NCBI RefSeq assembly: GCF_019710635.1 | Contig: NZ_JAIFZS010000056.1 | Span: 1-40,055 of the forward strand | Reading direction: 5' to 3' | DNA length: 40,055 nt | DNA from: Mycolicibacterium xanthum | GTDB taxonomy: Bacteria; Actinomycetota; Actinomycetes; Mycobacteriales; Mycobacteriaceae | Shown here: positions 13,643 through 22,047 of the stretch, piece by piece | How positions within the stretch are numbered: the stretch's first letter is position 1 | Layout: each line of letters begins with the position of its first letter | Translations under genes and position numbers: made by a program | Notes under the pieces: generated by a model | Database searches by the model: none | Seen by the model: the letters and a program-made list of their open reading frames with translations, nothing else | Told to the model about the DNA's origin: nothing

Positions 13643-15922
13643 CTACAGCCCGGCGTGGAACGTGCGGGACAGCACGTCGAGCTGCTGCTCGCGGGTCAGG
13701 CGGACGAAGTTCACGGCATAGCCGGACACCCGGATGGTCAGCTGCGGGTACTTCCCCGGATGCTCCATCGCGTCCTCGAGCACCTCGCGGTTGAGCACGT
13801 TGATGTTGACGTGGAAGCCGTCGGACGCGTTGTAGGCGTCCAGGATGCCGACCAGGTTGTGGATCTGTTCTTCGCGGTTACGGCCCAGGCCCGACGGCAC
13901 GATCGAGGTCGTCAGCGAGATCCCGTCCTGGGCCTGCTCGTAGGGCAGCTTGGCCACCGACAGCGCCGAGGCCAGCACGCCGTGCACGTCACGTCCGTTC
14001 ATCGGGTTGGCGCCGGGGGCGAACGGTTCGCCGGAGCGGCGGCCGTCGGGGGTGTTGCCGGTGTTCTTGCCGTACACCACGTTGGAGGTGATGGTCAGCA
14101 CCGACTGGGTGTGGGTGGCGTTCCGATAGGTCGGCTGCGCGCGCACCTTGTCCATGAACCGGCCGACCAGGTCCACCGCGATGTCGTCGACGCGGTCGTC
14201 GTCGTTGCCGAAACACGGGAACTCGCCCTCGACCTGATAGTCGACGACCAGCCCGGTCTCGTCGCGCACCGGGCGCACCGTCGCGTACTTGATCGCCGAC
14301 AGCGAGTCCGCCGCCACCGACAGCCCGGCGATGCCGCACGCCATCGTGCGCAGGATGACCCGGTCGTGCAGCGCCATCTCGATGCGCTCGTAGGCGTACT
14401 TGTCGTGCATGTAGTGGATGCAGTTGAGGGCGTCGACGTAGGTTTCGGCCAGCCAGTCCAACAGCCCGTCGTAGGCCGTCAATACCTCGTCGAAGTCGAG
14501 CACCTCCCCGGTCAGCGGCGCGCTGACGGGGGCGATCTGCTTGCCGGTCATCTCGTCGCGACCGCCGTTGACGGCGTAGAGCAGTGCCTTGGCCAGGTTG
14601 ACCCGCGCGCCGAAGAACTGCATCTGCTTGCCGACCGCCATCGCCGAGACGCAGCAGGCGATCGCGGTGTCGTCGCCCCAGCACGGGCGCAGCAGCTCAT
14701 CGGACTCGTACTGGATCGCCGAGGTGTCGATGGAGACCTTGGCGCAGAACTCCTTGAAGCCGGCCGGCAGGCGATCCGACCAGAGCACGGTGAGGTTGGG
14801 TTCGGGTGCCGGGCCCAGGTTGTAGAGGGTCTGCAGGAAGCGGAACGAGGTGCGGGTCACCAGCGGACGGCCGTCCTCGCCTATGCCGCCGATGGTCTCG
14901 GTGACCCAGGTGGGGTCGCCGGAGAACAGGGCGTCGTACTCGGGAGTGCGCAGGAACCGCACGATGCGCAGCTTGATGACGAAGTCGTCGACGATCTCCT
15001 GCGCCTGCGACTCGGTCAGGGCACCCTCGGCGATGTCGCGCTGCAGGTAGATGTCGAGGAAGGTCGAGGTGCGGCCCAGCGACATCGCCGCGCCGTTCTG
15101 CTCCTTGACCGCCGCGAGGTAGCCGAAGTAGAGCCACTGCACGGCTTCGCGGGCGGTGCGCGCCGGACCGGAGATGTCATATCCGTAGCCGGCGGCCATC
15201 TCCTTGAGCTCGCCGAGCGCCCGGATCTGTTCGGAGTTCTCCTCGCGGTCGCGGATGACGTCGGCGGTCGAGCGTTCCATGTCGAGCTCGATGCGCTCGA
15301 GCTTCTTGCCTTCGATCAGCGCGTCCACCCCGTACAGCGCGACGCGGCGGTAGTCGCCGATGATCCGGCCGCGTCCGTAGGCGTCCGGCAGGCCGGTGAC
15401 GATGTGGGAGCTGCGGGCGGCCCGCACGTTGGGCGGGTAGACGTCGAAGACCCCGTCATTGTGGGTCTTGCGGTACTTGGTGAAGATCTCCTCCAGCTCG
15501 GGGCTGACCGGGTAGCCGTAGGTCTCCAGCTCCTTGACCACCATCCGCCAGCCGCCGAACGGCATGATCGCGCGCTTCAGCGGTGCGTCGGTCTGCAGGC
15601 CGACGATGACCTCGTTGTCCTTGTCGATGTAGCCGGGGCCGTGTGCGGTGATGGCCGCCGGGGTTTCGAAGTCGACGTCGTAGACACCCTTGCGGCGTTC
15701 CTCGGGGAACAGCTCGCTGAGCCGGGCCCAGATGGCCGTGGTGCGGTCGGTGGGCCCGGCCAGAAACGCGTCGTCGCCGTCGTAGGGGGCGTAGTTCAGC
15801 TGGATGAAATCACGGACGTCGATGCCGTCGCACCAGCCGCCGGGACTGAAGCCGCGCCACGCCCGCGCGCGGGAGTCTTTGCCATTTCCGAGGATTGAGC
15901 TGTTGACGGCTTCCGTGGTCAT
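13643..15922 (-). CDS. pflB: Pyruvate formate-lyase (formate acetyltransferase)
   Basis: A 759-residue glycyl-radical enzyme converting pyruvate and CoA to acetyl-CoA and formate. E. coli PflB has 760. The active-site cysteine pair is present (IACCVSAMAVG, residues 423-424), and so is the glycyl-radical loop RVSGYAVNFV with Gly734, the same number as in E. coli. Other landmarks: RGFSPGGWCDGIDVRDFI, ITAHGPGYID and ARSSHIVTGLPDAYGRGRI. The start at 15922 (MTTEAV) was preferred over 15946 because GGAG lies upstream and length then matches the family. It leads the pflB-pflA unit. Upstream are two DosR-like boxes. PFL is unusual in mycobacteria, but nothing suggests decay. Confidence 0.97.
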   Translation of the reverse strand: MTTEAVNSSILGNGKDSRARAWRGFSPGGWCDGIDVRDFIQLNYAPYDGDDAFLAGPTDRTTAIWARLSELFPEERRKGVYDVDFETPAAITAHGPGYIDKDNEVIVGLQTDAPLKRAIMPFGGWRMVVKELETYGYPVSPELEEIFTKYRKTHNDGVFDVYPPNVRAARSSHIVTGLPDAYGRGRIIGDYRRVALYGVDALIEGKKLERIELDMERSTADVIRDREENSEQIRALGELKEMAAGYGYDISGPARTAREAVQWLYFGYLAAVKEQNGAAMSLGRTSTFLDIYLQRDIAEGALTESQAQEIVDDFVIKLRIVRFLRTPEYDALFSGDPTWVTETIGGIGEDGRPLVTRTSFRFLQTLYNLGPAPEPNLTVLWSDRLPAGFKEFCAKVSIDTSAIQYESDELLRPCWGDDTAIACCVSAMAVGKQMQFFGARVNLAKALLYAVNGGRDEMTGKQIAPVSAPLTGEVLDFDEVLTAYDGLLDWLAETYVDALNCIHYMHDKYAYERIEMALHDRVILRTMACGIAGLSVAADSLSAIKYATVRPVRDETGLVVDYQVEGEFPCFGNDDDRVDDIAVDLVGRFMDKVRAQPTYRNATHTQSVLTITSNVVYGKNTGNTPDGRRSGEPFAPGANPMNGRDVHGVLASALSVAKLPYEQAQDGISLTTSIVPSGLGRNREEQIHNLVGILDAYNASDGFHVNINVLNREVLEDAMEHPGKYPQLTIRVSGYAVNFVRLTREQQLDVLSRTFHAGL

Positions 15923-16014
15923 GTCGTGTGCACTCCATCTCCCCATTCGGCAGGTGCAGACGGTATCGACGTTACGGCGAACGGCGCGTCATCGCACGAC
16001 GCGCGGGCCCATAG

Positions 16015-16050
16015 AGGACCTTTGGACCGCGATCGATGGCCGATGTCCCC
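16015..16050 (-). promoter_or_regulatory. Two DosR-like boxes upstream of pflB
   Basis: Box A at 16015-16028 reads AGGAC-CTTT-GGACC on the plus strand. Box B at 16036-16050 reads GGGGACATCGGCCAT on the minus strand. The DosR consensus is GGGAC, four bases, then GTCCC or GGCCC. Box A matches four of five in each half; box B has a perfect GGGAC but a weak second half. The centres are 22 bp apart, two helical turns. They sit 99 and 121 bp before the pflB start, with TAACGT (15969-15974, minus strand) as a possible -10. Confidence 0.35.
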
Positions 16051-16090
16051 TCATTCTGACCGTGGCTCCGGCCGCCCGAGGGCCGCTCGG

Positions 16091-17407
16091 TCAGCCCGGT
16101 TCGTCGTCGCGGGCCGACCAGGTGTAGCGCTGCTCCTGGGCGGTGTCGCTGCCGAGCATGAACGCCCGGTGAAAGCGGCCGGGCCGCGCGATGGTGGCCA
16201 GCCAGGTGACCACCGTGCTGACCCGGTTGCGCACCCCGGTGAGGAACGCGATGTGGATGAAGCCCCAGGCCAGCCACCCGGGCAGTCCGGCCAGCCGCAG
16301 CGGCCCGAGCTGCAACACCGCGTTGCCCCGGCTGATGTATGCCGCCGACCCGAGATCGCGGTACCGGTACGGCCGGCGGGGCTTGCCCTGCAGGTCACGC
16401 CGGATGCAGGCGGCGGCGTGCAGGCCGCCCTGCATGGCGTTCTCCGCGACACCCGGCAGGTCGTCGCGGCCGACCAGGTCGCCGATGACGAAGATCTCCG
16501 GATGGCCCGGCACCGACAAGTCGGCTTCCACGGCGATCCGGCCCGCCCGGTCGGCCGGCACGTCGAGCACGTCGGCGAGGTGGCGGGCGAACGGAACGGC
16601 CTCCACCCCGGCGGTCCAGAGCACGGTGCGCGCCGGATACCGCCGTTCCTCGCCGCTGGTCTTCGCCGTGACGGTCACACCGTCGCGCCGCACATCGGTG
16701 ACGTGCACACCCAGGTGCAGCTCGACGCCGAGCCGCTCGAGGGTTTCGGTGGCCTTGCTGGACAGATCCGGCGCAAAGCTCTTCAGCACGCGGTCAGCGC
16801 CGTCGAACAACAGCACCCTGGCCTCTTCGGGTTCGATGCTATGGAACTCGTTGGCCAGTGTGCGGCTGGCCATTTCGCGGATCTGTCCGGCCAGTTCCAC
16901 CCCGGTGGGGCCACCGCCGGACACCGCGAACGTCAGCCAGGCGTCACGGTCGGGTCCCGGCGGCAGCGTCTCGGCGATCTCGAACGCGGTGAACACCCGC
17001 TGGCGGATGAGCAGCGCGTCATCCAGGGTCTTCATCCCCGGTGCCCACTGCGCGAACTGTTCGTTGCCGAGGTAGGACTGCTGCATGCCGGCCGCCACGA
17101 CAAGGATGTCGTAGTCGACGGTGAACGTGGAGTCGTCCGGGCGGCGGGCGGTCACCCGGCGCGGACCGGGGTCGAGTTCGACGGCCTCGCCGAGCAGGGG
17201 CGTGACGTTGTGCTGCCGGGCGAACTCCTCCCGCAGCGGGCGGCTGATGTGCCCGAGGCTCAGGGTTCCGGTGGCGCACTGGTAGAGCAGCGGCTGGAAG
17301 AGGTGCCCGGCCGAACGGTCGAGCAGCGTGATGTCGACGTCGACGCCGGCAAGGCGGCGCGCACAGAACAGGCCGCCGAACCCGCCCCCGATGATCAGCA
17401 CCCTCAT
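16091..17407 (-). CDS. ndh: Type II NADH dehydrogenase (NDH-2)
   Basis: A 438-residue single-subunit NADH:menaquinone oxidoreductase, membrane-bound but not proton-pumping. The N-terminal FAD-binding GGGFGGLFCARRL and the second dinucleotide motif VSGGGPTGVELAG are present, with LFQPLLYQCATGTLS, TVLWTAGVEA, FVIGDL and the quinone-side AENAMQGG. The C-terminal amphipathic and hydrophobic stretch (LAGLPGWLAWGFIHIAFLTG) fits membrane anchoring. The ATG at 17407 places the FAD motif at the very N terminus; ATG 17428 is an alternative. It lies 168 bp upstream of pflB on the same strand and is divergent from a methyltransferase gene. NDH-2 re-oxidises NADH when respiration slows, which fits the pfl neighbourhood. 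Confidence 0.94.
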   Translation of the reverse strand: MRVLIIGGGFGGLFCARRLAGVDVDITLLDRSAGHLFQPLLYQCATGTLSLGHISRPLREEFARQHNVTPLLGEAVELDPGPRRVTARRPDDSTFTVDYDILVVAAGMQQSYLGNEQFAQWAPGMKTLDDALLIRQRVFTAFEIAETLPPGPDRDAWLTFAVSGGGPTGVELAGQIREMASRTLANEFHSIEPEEARVLLFDGADRVLKSFAPDLSSKATETLERLGVELHLGVHVTDVRRDGVTVTAKTSGEERRYPARTVLWTAGVEAVPFARHLADVLDVPADRAGRIAVEADLSVPGHPEIFVIGDLVGRDDLPGVAENAMQGGLHAAACIRRDLQGKPRRPYRYRDLGSAAYISRGNAVLQLGPLRLAGLPGWLAWGFIHIAFLTGVRNRVSTVVTWLATIARPGRFHRAFMLGSDTAQEQRYTWSARDDEPG

Positions 17408-17448
17408 TCGGCCGTCGCCCACCACCATGAGGTTAGTCGGGCACCTCC

Positions 17449-17460
17449 TACGCTGGCATG
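17449..17460 (+). promoter_or_regulatory. Leaderless-type promoter of the methyltransferase gene
   Basis: TACGCT at 17449-17454 lies six bases before the ATG at 17461. An ATG at 17458 is too close to be the 5' end. Confidence 0.5.
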
Positions 17461-18006
17461 ATGTCCGACGCCGATCGCATCCGCTGGGATCGGCGGTACG
17501 CCGATCGGGCGCCGATGTCGCCGGACGACGTCGGACTGCCCACGCCGTTGGCGCCGTTCGCCGATCTGTTCCCCACCGCCGGGTTGGCACTCGACGTCGC
17601 CTGTGGATCGGGTTCGGCGGCGGTGTGGTTGGCCCGCCGCGGCATGTCCGTGCAGGGCTGCGACGTCTCCGGTGTGGCGATCGCGCATGCGCGCAGCCTC
17701 GCCGAACGGGCCGGGGTGGCCGCCCGCTGCCGATTCGACGTCGTCGACCTCGACGGCGGGCTGCCGCCGGGACCGCCGGTGAATGTGCTGATCTGCAGCA
17801 GGTTCCGCGCCCCGGACCTCGACGGCGCGATCATTCAGCGGTTGGCGCCCGGCGCCCTGTTGGCGGTCGGGGTGCTCAGCGAGGTCGGTGCGGAGCCCGG
17901 GCCGTTCCGCGCCGCAGCGGGTGAACTGGAGCGGGCGTTCGGCGCGCTGGACGTCATCACCGCCGCCGAGGGCGACGGGCAGGCCTGGCTGCTCGCACGG
18001 CGCTGA
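17461..18006 (+). CDS. SAM-dependent methyltransferase
   Basis: A 181-residue class I methyltransferase resembling the TehB and thiopurine-type group. The SAM-binding glycine motif LDVACGSGSAAVWLARRG is at about residues 42-59, followed by GCDVSGVAIAHAR (acidic loop binding the ribose) and FDVVDLDGGLPPGPPVNVLIC. The substrate is unknown. The N-terminal RIRWDRRYADRAP is typical of the group. It is divergent from ndh; the intergenic space of about 50 bp holds both promoters. The start at 17461 rather than 17458 follows the -10 spacing. Confidence 0.85.
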   Translation: MSDADRIRWDRRYADRAPMSPDDVGLPTPLAPFADLFPTAGLALDVACGSGSAAVWLARRGMSVQGCDVSGVAIAHARSLAERAGVAARCRFDVVDLDGGLPPGPPVNVLICSRFRAPDLDGAIIQRLAPGALLAVGVLSEVGAEPGPFRAAAGELERAFGALDVITAAEGDGQAWLLARR

Positions 18007-18009
18007 GGT

Positions 18010-18390
18010 TCAGGGCTCCTCGGCCGGCCGGCGGGTGGCTCCCCACAGCCCGACGCCGATGCCGATCACCGCTCCCCCGAGCCCGATCAGCTTCTGCGAC
18101 GTCCTCAGCCGGTCGTGCACGCTCAGGCCGCCCCACAGATCGGCGGCGTCGGCCCCACCCGAGCCCAGAAACCAGCCCCGGGTGTCTCGTCCGCGCAGCG
18201 CCGACGACACCAACATCGCGCCGATGAGTGCGTCGCGGTAGCCCATCGAGCGCAGCAGCAGGCGGGCGGTCGGCGGTGGCTCGTCGGGATCGCCCCACCA
18301 GGCGTTGGCCCGGACCGGATCGACGAGGAACGAGACGCCCGATGCCAGGCGTAGCGCGCCGGCTGCCAAAGCTGCACGGTCCATGGTCAT
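18010..18390 (-). CDS. Small membrane protein (DUF4267-like)
   Basis: A 126-residue protein with an N-terminal hydrophobic stretch (ALAAGALRLASGVSFLV), a middle GYRDALIGAMLVSSAL and a C-terminal IGLGGAVIGIGVGLWG, suggesting three or four membrane segments. The pattern of RGWFLGSGGADAADL between segments recalls DUF4267 proteins; function unknown. The ATG at 18390 lies seven bases after TAGGGT (minus strand, 18398-18403), a leaderless arrangement; GTG 18399 would overlap that box. Its 3' end converges on the methyltransferase gene with only three bases between the stops. Confidence 0.75.
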   Translation of the reverse strand: MTMDRAALAAGALRLASGVSFLVDPVRANAWWGDPDEPPPTARLLLRSMGYRDALIGAMLVSSALRGRDTRGWFLGSGGADAADLWGGLSVHDRLRTSQKLIGLGGAVIGIGVGLWGATRRPAEEP

Positions 18391-18441
18391 GCCGGGCACC
18401 CTACGCGGAGAACGCCTCCGCCAGAGCGGGTTTCGTGATGC

Positions 18442-18810
18442 TCAGCCGGCGGCCCACGTCTTGGCCTGGTCGAGCTCGTCGAGCGGGAACACGGCCAGCT
18501 CGCCGGGAACCATCCAGGCGAACGCGTGCAACGCGTGGGCGACCCACTCCTTGTCCGAGACCACGGCGACGCGCCGGAACGCGGAATGATGCTTGATCAG
18601 CGTGCCGAAACCCATCTTCATGTCCTCGACCAGGCCGCCCGGACCGAAGCCCTGGTAGTCGTCGGTGATCACCTCGACCATCCTGATCTCACCGGAACCG
18701 ACCAGCGATTCCATCTTCGGCCGGAACTCGCGCAGCTCGCCACCGTCGACGCGGCCCGACACCCGGATTCCGACCACCCCGTCAGGCATGTCGGACAGCA
18801 CCTCGATCAT
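18442..18810 (-). CDS. SpoIIAA/STAS-like protein
   Basis: A 122-residue protein of the SpoIIAA-like (STAS-fold) group. It opens with MIEVLSDMPDGVVGIRVSGRV and has the amphipathic core of these domains: KMESLVGSGEIRMVEVITDDYQGF, then EDMKMGFGTLIKHHSAFRRVAVVSD and WMVPGELAVFPLDELDQAKTW. These proteins are soluble and small, with no known enzyme activity; some bind lipids or partner proteins. The start at 18810 has an excellent GGGAGGAGG site. It is divergent from the acyl-CoA synthetase gene across about 117 bp. A much longer reading frame extends upstream on this strand but is antisense to real genes. Confidence 0.83.
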   Translation of the reverse strand: MIEVLSDMPDGVVGIRVSGRVDGGELREFRPKMESLVGSGEIRMVEVITDDYQGFGPGGLVEDMKMGFGTLIKHHSAFRRVAVVSDKEWVAHALHAFAWMVPGELAVFPLDELDQAKTWAAG

Positions 18811-18927
18811 GGCCCCTCCTCCCGATCGCCACGAGTCTGGCACATCCGTCCGGTGTGGAATCCGGTTTTGCCCGGCAGGTGCGGGGTCGCCTCGGTGCGC
18901 GATCGACCACTTGGAGAAGATCGGGGT

Positions 18928-20466
18928 GTGCACCCCACCCCACTGACGGTCCCCGGGCTGCTCGCGCACAGCGTGCGGGAGTTCGGCGATCGCACCTACC
19001 TGGTCAGCCCGGCCGAGCGGCTGACCTACCGCGAAGCGGACCGGCGCTCGGCCGTGGTGGCCCGCCGCCTGCTCGCGCAGGGGGTGGGAAAGGGCACCCG
19101 GGTGGGGTTGTTCTTCCCGAACGGCGCGGACTGGGTGACCTGGTGGCTCGCGGTGTCGCGGGTCGGCGCCGTCGCGGTGCCGTTGAGCACCCTCTACCGT
19201 CCCGCCGAGATCGCCAAGGTGGTCAGGCTGGCGGACATCGGGCTGCTGGTCGCGCCGGACCGGGTCCTCGGCATCGATGTCGCAGACCGGCTGGAGGCGG
19301 CGTTTCCGGAGCTGCCGGATCAGCGCGCCGGCCGGCTGGCCCTGACCTCCGCGCCGTTCCTGCGGCAAATCGTGCTGATCGGCGACGACGGGCCCGGCTG
19401 GGCCGCCCGTCACCTCGATGACGATCCCGGGTCGGTGCCGGCCGCGGTGCTGGCGGCCGCCGAGGACGAGGTCTCGGCCGCCGATCTGGCGATCATGGTG
19501 CACACCTCGGGGTCCACGGCCGACCCGAAGGGCGTCCTGCACACCCACGGCACGCTGGTCCGGCAGACGTCGACCTGGCCGGCGGCGATCCGCGCGATCA
19601 CCGATTCCACCGACCCGGTGATCCTGTGCGCGATGCCGTTCTTCTGGATCGGCGGCGTGCTGGCCGTGACCGGGGCGCTGCACGAACCGGTCACGTTGCT
19701 GGTGATGCCCCGCCTCGATGCGGGTACCGCCCTCGATCTCGCCGAGGCCGAGCGGGCCACCGGAATCGTGGGATGGCCGGCCTTCACCCAGCGCATCCGC
19801 GAGCACCCCAGCTTCGCCGACCGGGATCTGTCCGCCGCCCCGATGCTGCGCGAAGGTCCGCTCGACATCGCGATGACCGATGTGCCCGAAGGGTTTCCGA
19901 TCCACCGGACGATGTCGGAGACGGCGGGCGGCTTCGCCTACACCGAGATGCGGATCGTCGACGAGCACGGGGCGCCGGTGCCCGTCGGCGCCGTCGGCGA
20001 GTTGCTGGTCCGCGGCGTCGGCGTGATGGCCGGCTATAACAAGAAGGAGCGCGGCGAGACTTTCGACGCCGACGGCTGGTATCACACCGGCGACCGGGTG
20101 TTCCGCAGGCCCGGCGATCCGCGGTTGTTCTACGTCGGCCGCACCGGCGAGCTGATCAAGACCGCGGGCGCCAATGTGTCCCCGCTGGAGGTCGAGGCGG
20201 TCATCGAGGGATTCGACGATGTCGCACAGTGCGTCGTGGTCGGCGTGGATCACCCCGAACGCGGCGAGGAGGTCTGCGCGGTGGTGGTGCCGGTCGGGCC
20301 CGCTCTCGACGTCGACTCGCTGGCCCGGCGTACCGGGGAAGCGGTGTCGTCCTACAAGGTGCCGACCCGGTGGACCGTCGTGTCCAGCGCGCAGATTCCC
20401 ACGCTGCCCAGTGGCAAGCTGGACCGGAAGGCGTTGCGCGCATGGGTGATCGAGAACTCGGGGTGA
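18928..20466 (+). CDS. AMP-forming acyl-CoA synthetase / ligase
   Basis: A 512-residue ANL-superfamily enzyme that activates a carboxylic acid with ATP and passes it to CoA. Motifs: MVHTSGSTADPKGVLHTHG (P-loop with lysine), GWYHTGD, GRTGELIKTAGANVSPLEVE (hinge) and the C-terminal catalytic lysine in LPSGKLDRKAL. Length matches short- to medium-chain or aryl CoA ligases; the substrate cannot be read directly. The GTG at 18928 follows GGAG and family similarity starts there. The stop is six bases before a hydrolase gene, so the two are one unit. It is a true CoA-ligase type, unlike the FAAL at 24438. Confidence 0.92.
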   Translation: MHPTPLTVPGLLAHSVREFGDRTYLVSPAERLTYREADRRSAVVARRLLAQGVGKGTRVGLFFPNGADWVTWWLAVSRVGAVAVPLSTLYRPAEIAKVVRLADIGLLVAPDRVLGIDVADRLEAAFPELPDQRAGRLALTSAPFLRQIVLIGDDGPGWAARHLDDDPGSVPAAVLAAAEDEVSAADLAIMVHTSGSTADPKGVLHTHGTLVRQTSTWPAAIRAITDSTDPVILCAMPFFWIGGVLAVTGALHEPVTLLVMPRLDAGTALDLAEAERATGIVGWPAFTQRIREHPSFADRDLSAAPMLREGPLDIAMTDVPEGFPIHRTMSETAGGFAYTEMRIVDEHGAPVPVGAVGELLVRGVGVMAGYNKKERGETFDADGWYHTGDRVFRRPGDPRLFYVGRTGELIKTAGANVSPLEVEAVIEGFDDVAQCVVVGVDHPERGEEVCAVVVPVGPALDVDSLARRTGEAVSSYKVPTRWTVVSSAQIPTLPSGKLDRKALRAWVIENSG

Positions 20467-20472
20467 ACTGCT

Positions 20473-21225
20473 GTGGCCGAACGCATCACCTTCCCCAGCA
20501 CCACCGGGCCCACGCTGGCGGGGCTGATCGACCCGCCCGAGGGCGAGCTGCGCGGCTGGGGCGTGTTCGCGCACGGCTTCACCCTCGGCAAGGACAGCCC
20601 GGCGGCCAGTCGGATCTGCAAGCAACTGGCCCGCGAGGGTGTCGGCATGCTGCGCTTCGACGCCCTGGGCCTGGGACATTCGGAAGGCGACTGGGGCGAC
20701 GGATCGTTCTCCCACAAGGTCGCGGACATCGCGCGCGCCGTGCAGTTCATGAACGACTCGGGGCGCGAGGTTCGCCTGCTGGTCGGTCATTCGTTCGGCG
20801 GCTCCGCGGTGATCGCCGCGGCGCACGCCTGCCCGACGGCGGCGGCGGTGGTCACCATCGGTGCACCGTTCGATCCCGGCCATGTCGAACACATCTACGA
20901 CGCGCTGGTGGGCCGGATCGAGGCCGAGGGCGAGGCCCAGCTGCTGATCGGCGGAAAGGCGCTGACGCTGCGACGCCACTTCGTCGAGGACGTCCGCACC
21001 GCGGATCTGCGCGAATGCATCATGACGTTGCGCCGCCCGCTGCTGGTGATGCACTCGCCCACCGACAACACCGTCGGCATCGCCAACGCCAGCGAGATCT
21101 TCCGTACCGCGCGGCACCCGCGCAATTTCATCTCGCTGGAGGGCGCCGACCATCTGCTCACCGGCCGTAACCAGGCGGCCCGGGCGGCCCGGATCATCAG
21201 TGCCTGGGCAGATCAGTACCTGTGA
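20473..21225 (+). CDS. Alpha/beta hydrolase
   Basis: A 250-residue cytosolic hydrolase of the alpha/beta fold. It has the nucleophile elbow GHSFGGSA (Ser near residue 107), the acid in HSPTDNTVGI and the histidine in GADHLL, a complete triad. The lid and overall pattern (FAHGFTLGKDSPAASRI, LRFDALGLGHSEG) match the hydrolase half of the hydrolase/OsmC-type proteins, but no OsmC domain follows. It starts with GTG six bases after the acyl-CoA synthetase stop, so a thioesterase or esterase step in the same pathway is plausible. Confidence 0.88.
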   Translation: MAERITFPSTTGPTLAGLIDPPEGELRGWGVFAHGFTLGKDSPAASRICKQLAREGVGMLRFDALGLGHSEGDWGDGSFSHKVADIARAVQFMNDSGREVRLLVGHSFGGSAVIAAAHACPTAAAVVTIGAPFDPGHVEHIYDALVGRIEAEGEAQLLIGGKALTLRRHFVEDVRTADLRECIMTLRRPLLVMHSPTDNTVGIANASEIFRTARHPRNFISLEGADHLLTGRNQAARAARIISAWADQYL

Positions 21226-21289
21226 GACCCGGGAGCGGGGCCCCGTCGGCCCCGCCGGCCGCATCGAAGGTTTTCCGAGGGACGGCCTC

Positions 21290-21301
21290 TACAGTCATGG
21301 C
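21290..21301 (+). promoter_or_regulatory. Leaderless-type promoter of the two-helix membrane protein gene
   Basis: TACAGT at 21290-21295 ends six bases before the GTG at 21302. An ATG between them is out of frame. Confidence 0.55.
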
Positions 21302-22036
21302 GTGACGCACGTGAGCCCGTCGGGTGACGAGGTCCAGCTGGCGGCCGGACACGTCGGCGCGACGGTCGCCCAGCTGCAGCGCCGGATCGAGGCCCGGTTC
21401 GGTGAGCGCGGCCTGACCAAGGCGTCGCGCGACCTCGGCCGGCTGGTCGTGCTGGTCGATGACGAAGCGAGCCAGTCGCACCTGCGACTGCGCCGCACGA
21501 CGCTGGCGGCCCGGGCGACGAGCATCACGATCATCGTGGCCACCCTCGGCGCGCTGGCGTTCAGCCTGCGCTCGGCGGTCCTCGACGGCCTGGCGAACTC
21601 CGCCGACTGGGTGCCCCTGGTGGAGAGCGTGATCAACGACCTGGTGTTCGCCGCCATCGCGGTGGTGTTCCTGTGGGCGTTTCCGGAACGACTGGAAAGG
21701 CGCGCGCTGCTGCGGCTGCTGCACCGCCTGCGCTCCCTCGCCCACGTCATCGACATGCATCAGCTGTCGAAGGATCCGGAACAGGTCAACCCGTCCTACT
21801 CACCCACGTCGGAGAGCGTGCCGCACGGCCTCGACGCCGACCAGCTGTACCACTACCTCGACTACTGCTCGGAGATGCTGAGCCTGACCGCCAAGACCGC
21901 CGCGCTGTGCGCCGAGCACACCACCGATGGTGTCGTGCTCGAAACGGTGTCCTACGTCGAAACCCTCACCACCGAGCTGTCCAACAAGATCTGGCAGAAG
22001 ATCTCGCTGCTGCCGCGCGGGGTCGAGCGAACATAG
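21302..22036 (+). CDS. Membrane protein with two central helices, unknown function
   Basis: A 244-residue protein I do not recognise. Residues 1-75 are soluble and likely helical (GATVAQLQRRIEARFGERGL). Two hydrophobic segments follow, about 77-95 (ATSITIIVATLGALAF) and about 110-128 (INDLVFAAIAVVFLWAF). A cytoplasmic tail of about 110 residues is predicted as helical (LLRLLHRLRSLAHVIDMHQLS). The GTG at 21302 is supported by a -10 box at leaderless distance. The tail resembles no enzyme. It may be structural or a scaffold. Confidence 0.75.
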   Translation: MTHVSPSGDEVQLAAGHVGATVAQLQRRIEARFGERGLTKASRDLGRLVVLVDDEASQSHLRLRRTTLAARATSITIIVATLGALAFSLRSAVLDGLANSADWVPLVESVINDLVFAAIAVVFLWAFPERLERRALLRLLHRLRSLAHVIDMHQLSKDPEQVNPSYSPTSESVPHGLDADQLYHYLDYCSEMLSLTAKTAALCAEHTTDGVVLETVSYVETLTTELSNKIWQKISLLPRGVERT

Positions 22037-22047
22037 ACTTCTGCGCC
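22034..22047 (+). promoter_or_regulatory. Leaderless-type promoter of the MOSC gene
   Basis: TAGACT at 22034-22039 overlaps the stop of the preceding gene and lies eight bases before the GTG at 22048. The MOSC gene may therefore be transcribed independently. Confidence 0.5.

Noticed and set aside
13382..15898. An 838-codon open frame on the plus strand
   Set aside because: It is antisense to pflB and pflA, which have intact catalytic motifs; its own translation has no recognisable domain.
16091..17590. Longer start for ndh upstream of 17428
   Set aside because: The extension runs antisense through the methyltransferase start and pushes the FAD-binding motif away from the N terminus.
18442..21264. 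A 940-codon open frame on the minus strand
   Set aside because: Only its last 122 codons (from 18810) are a real gene. The rest is antisense to the acyl-CoA synthetase and hydrolase genes, whose protein motifs are clear, and is a by-product of high GC.
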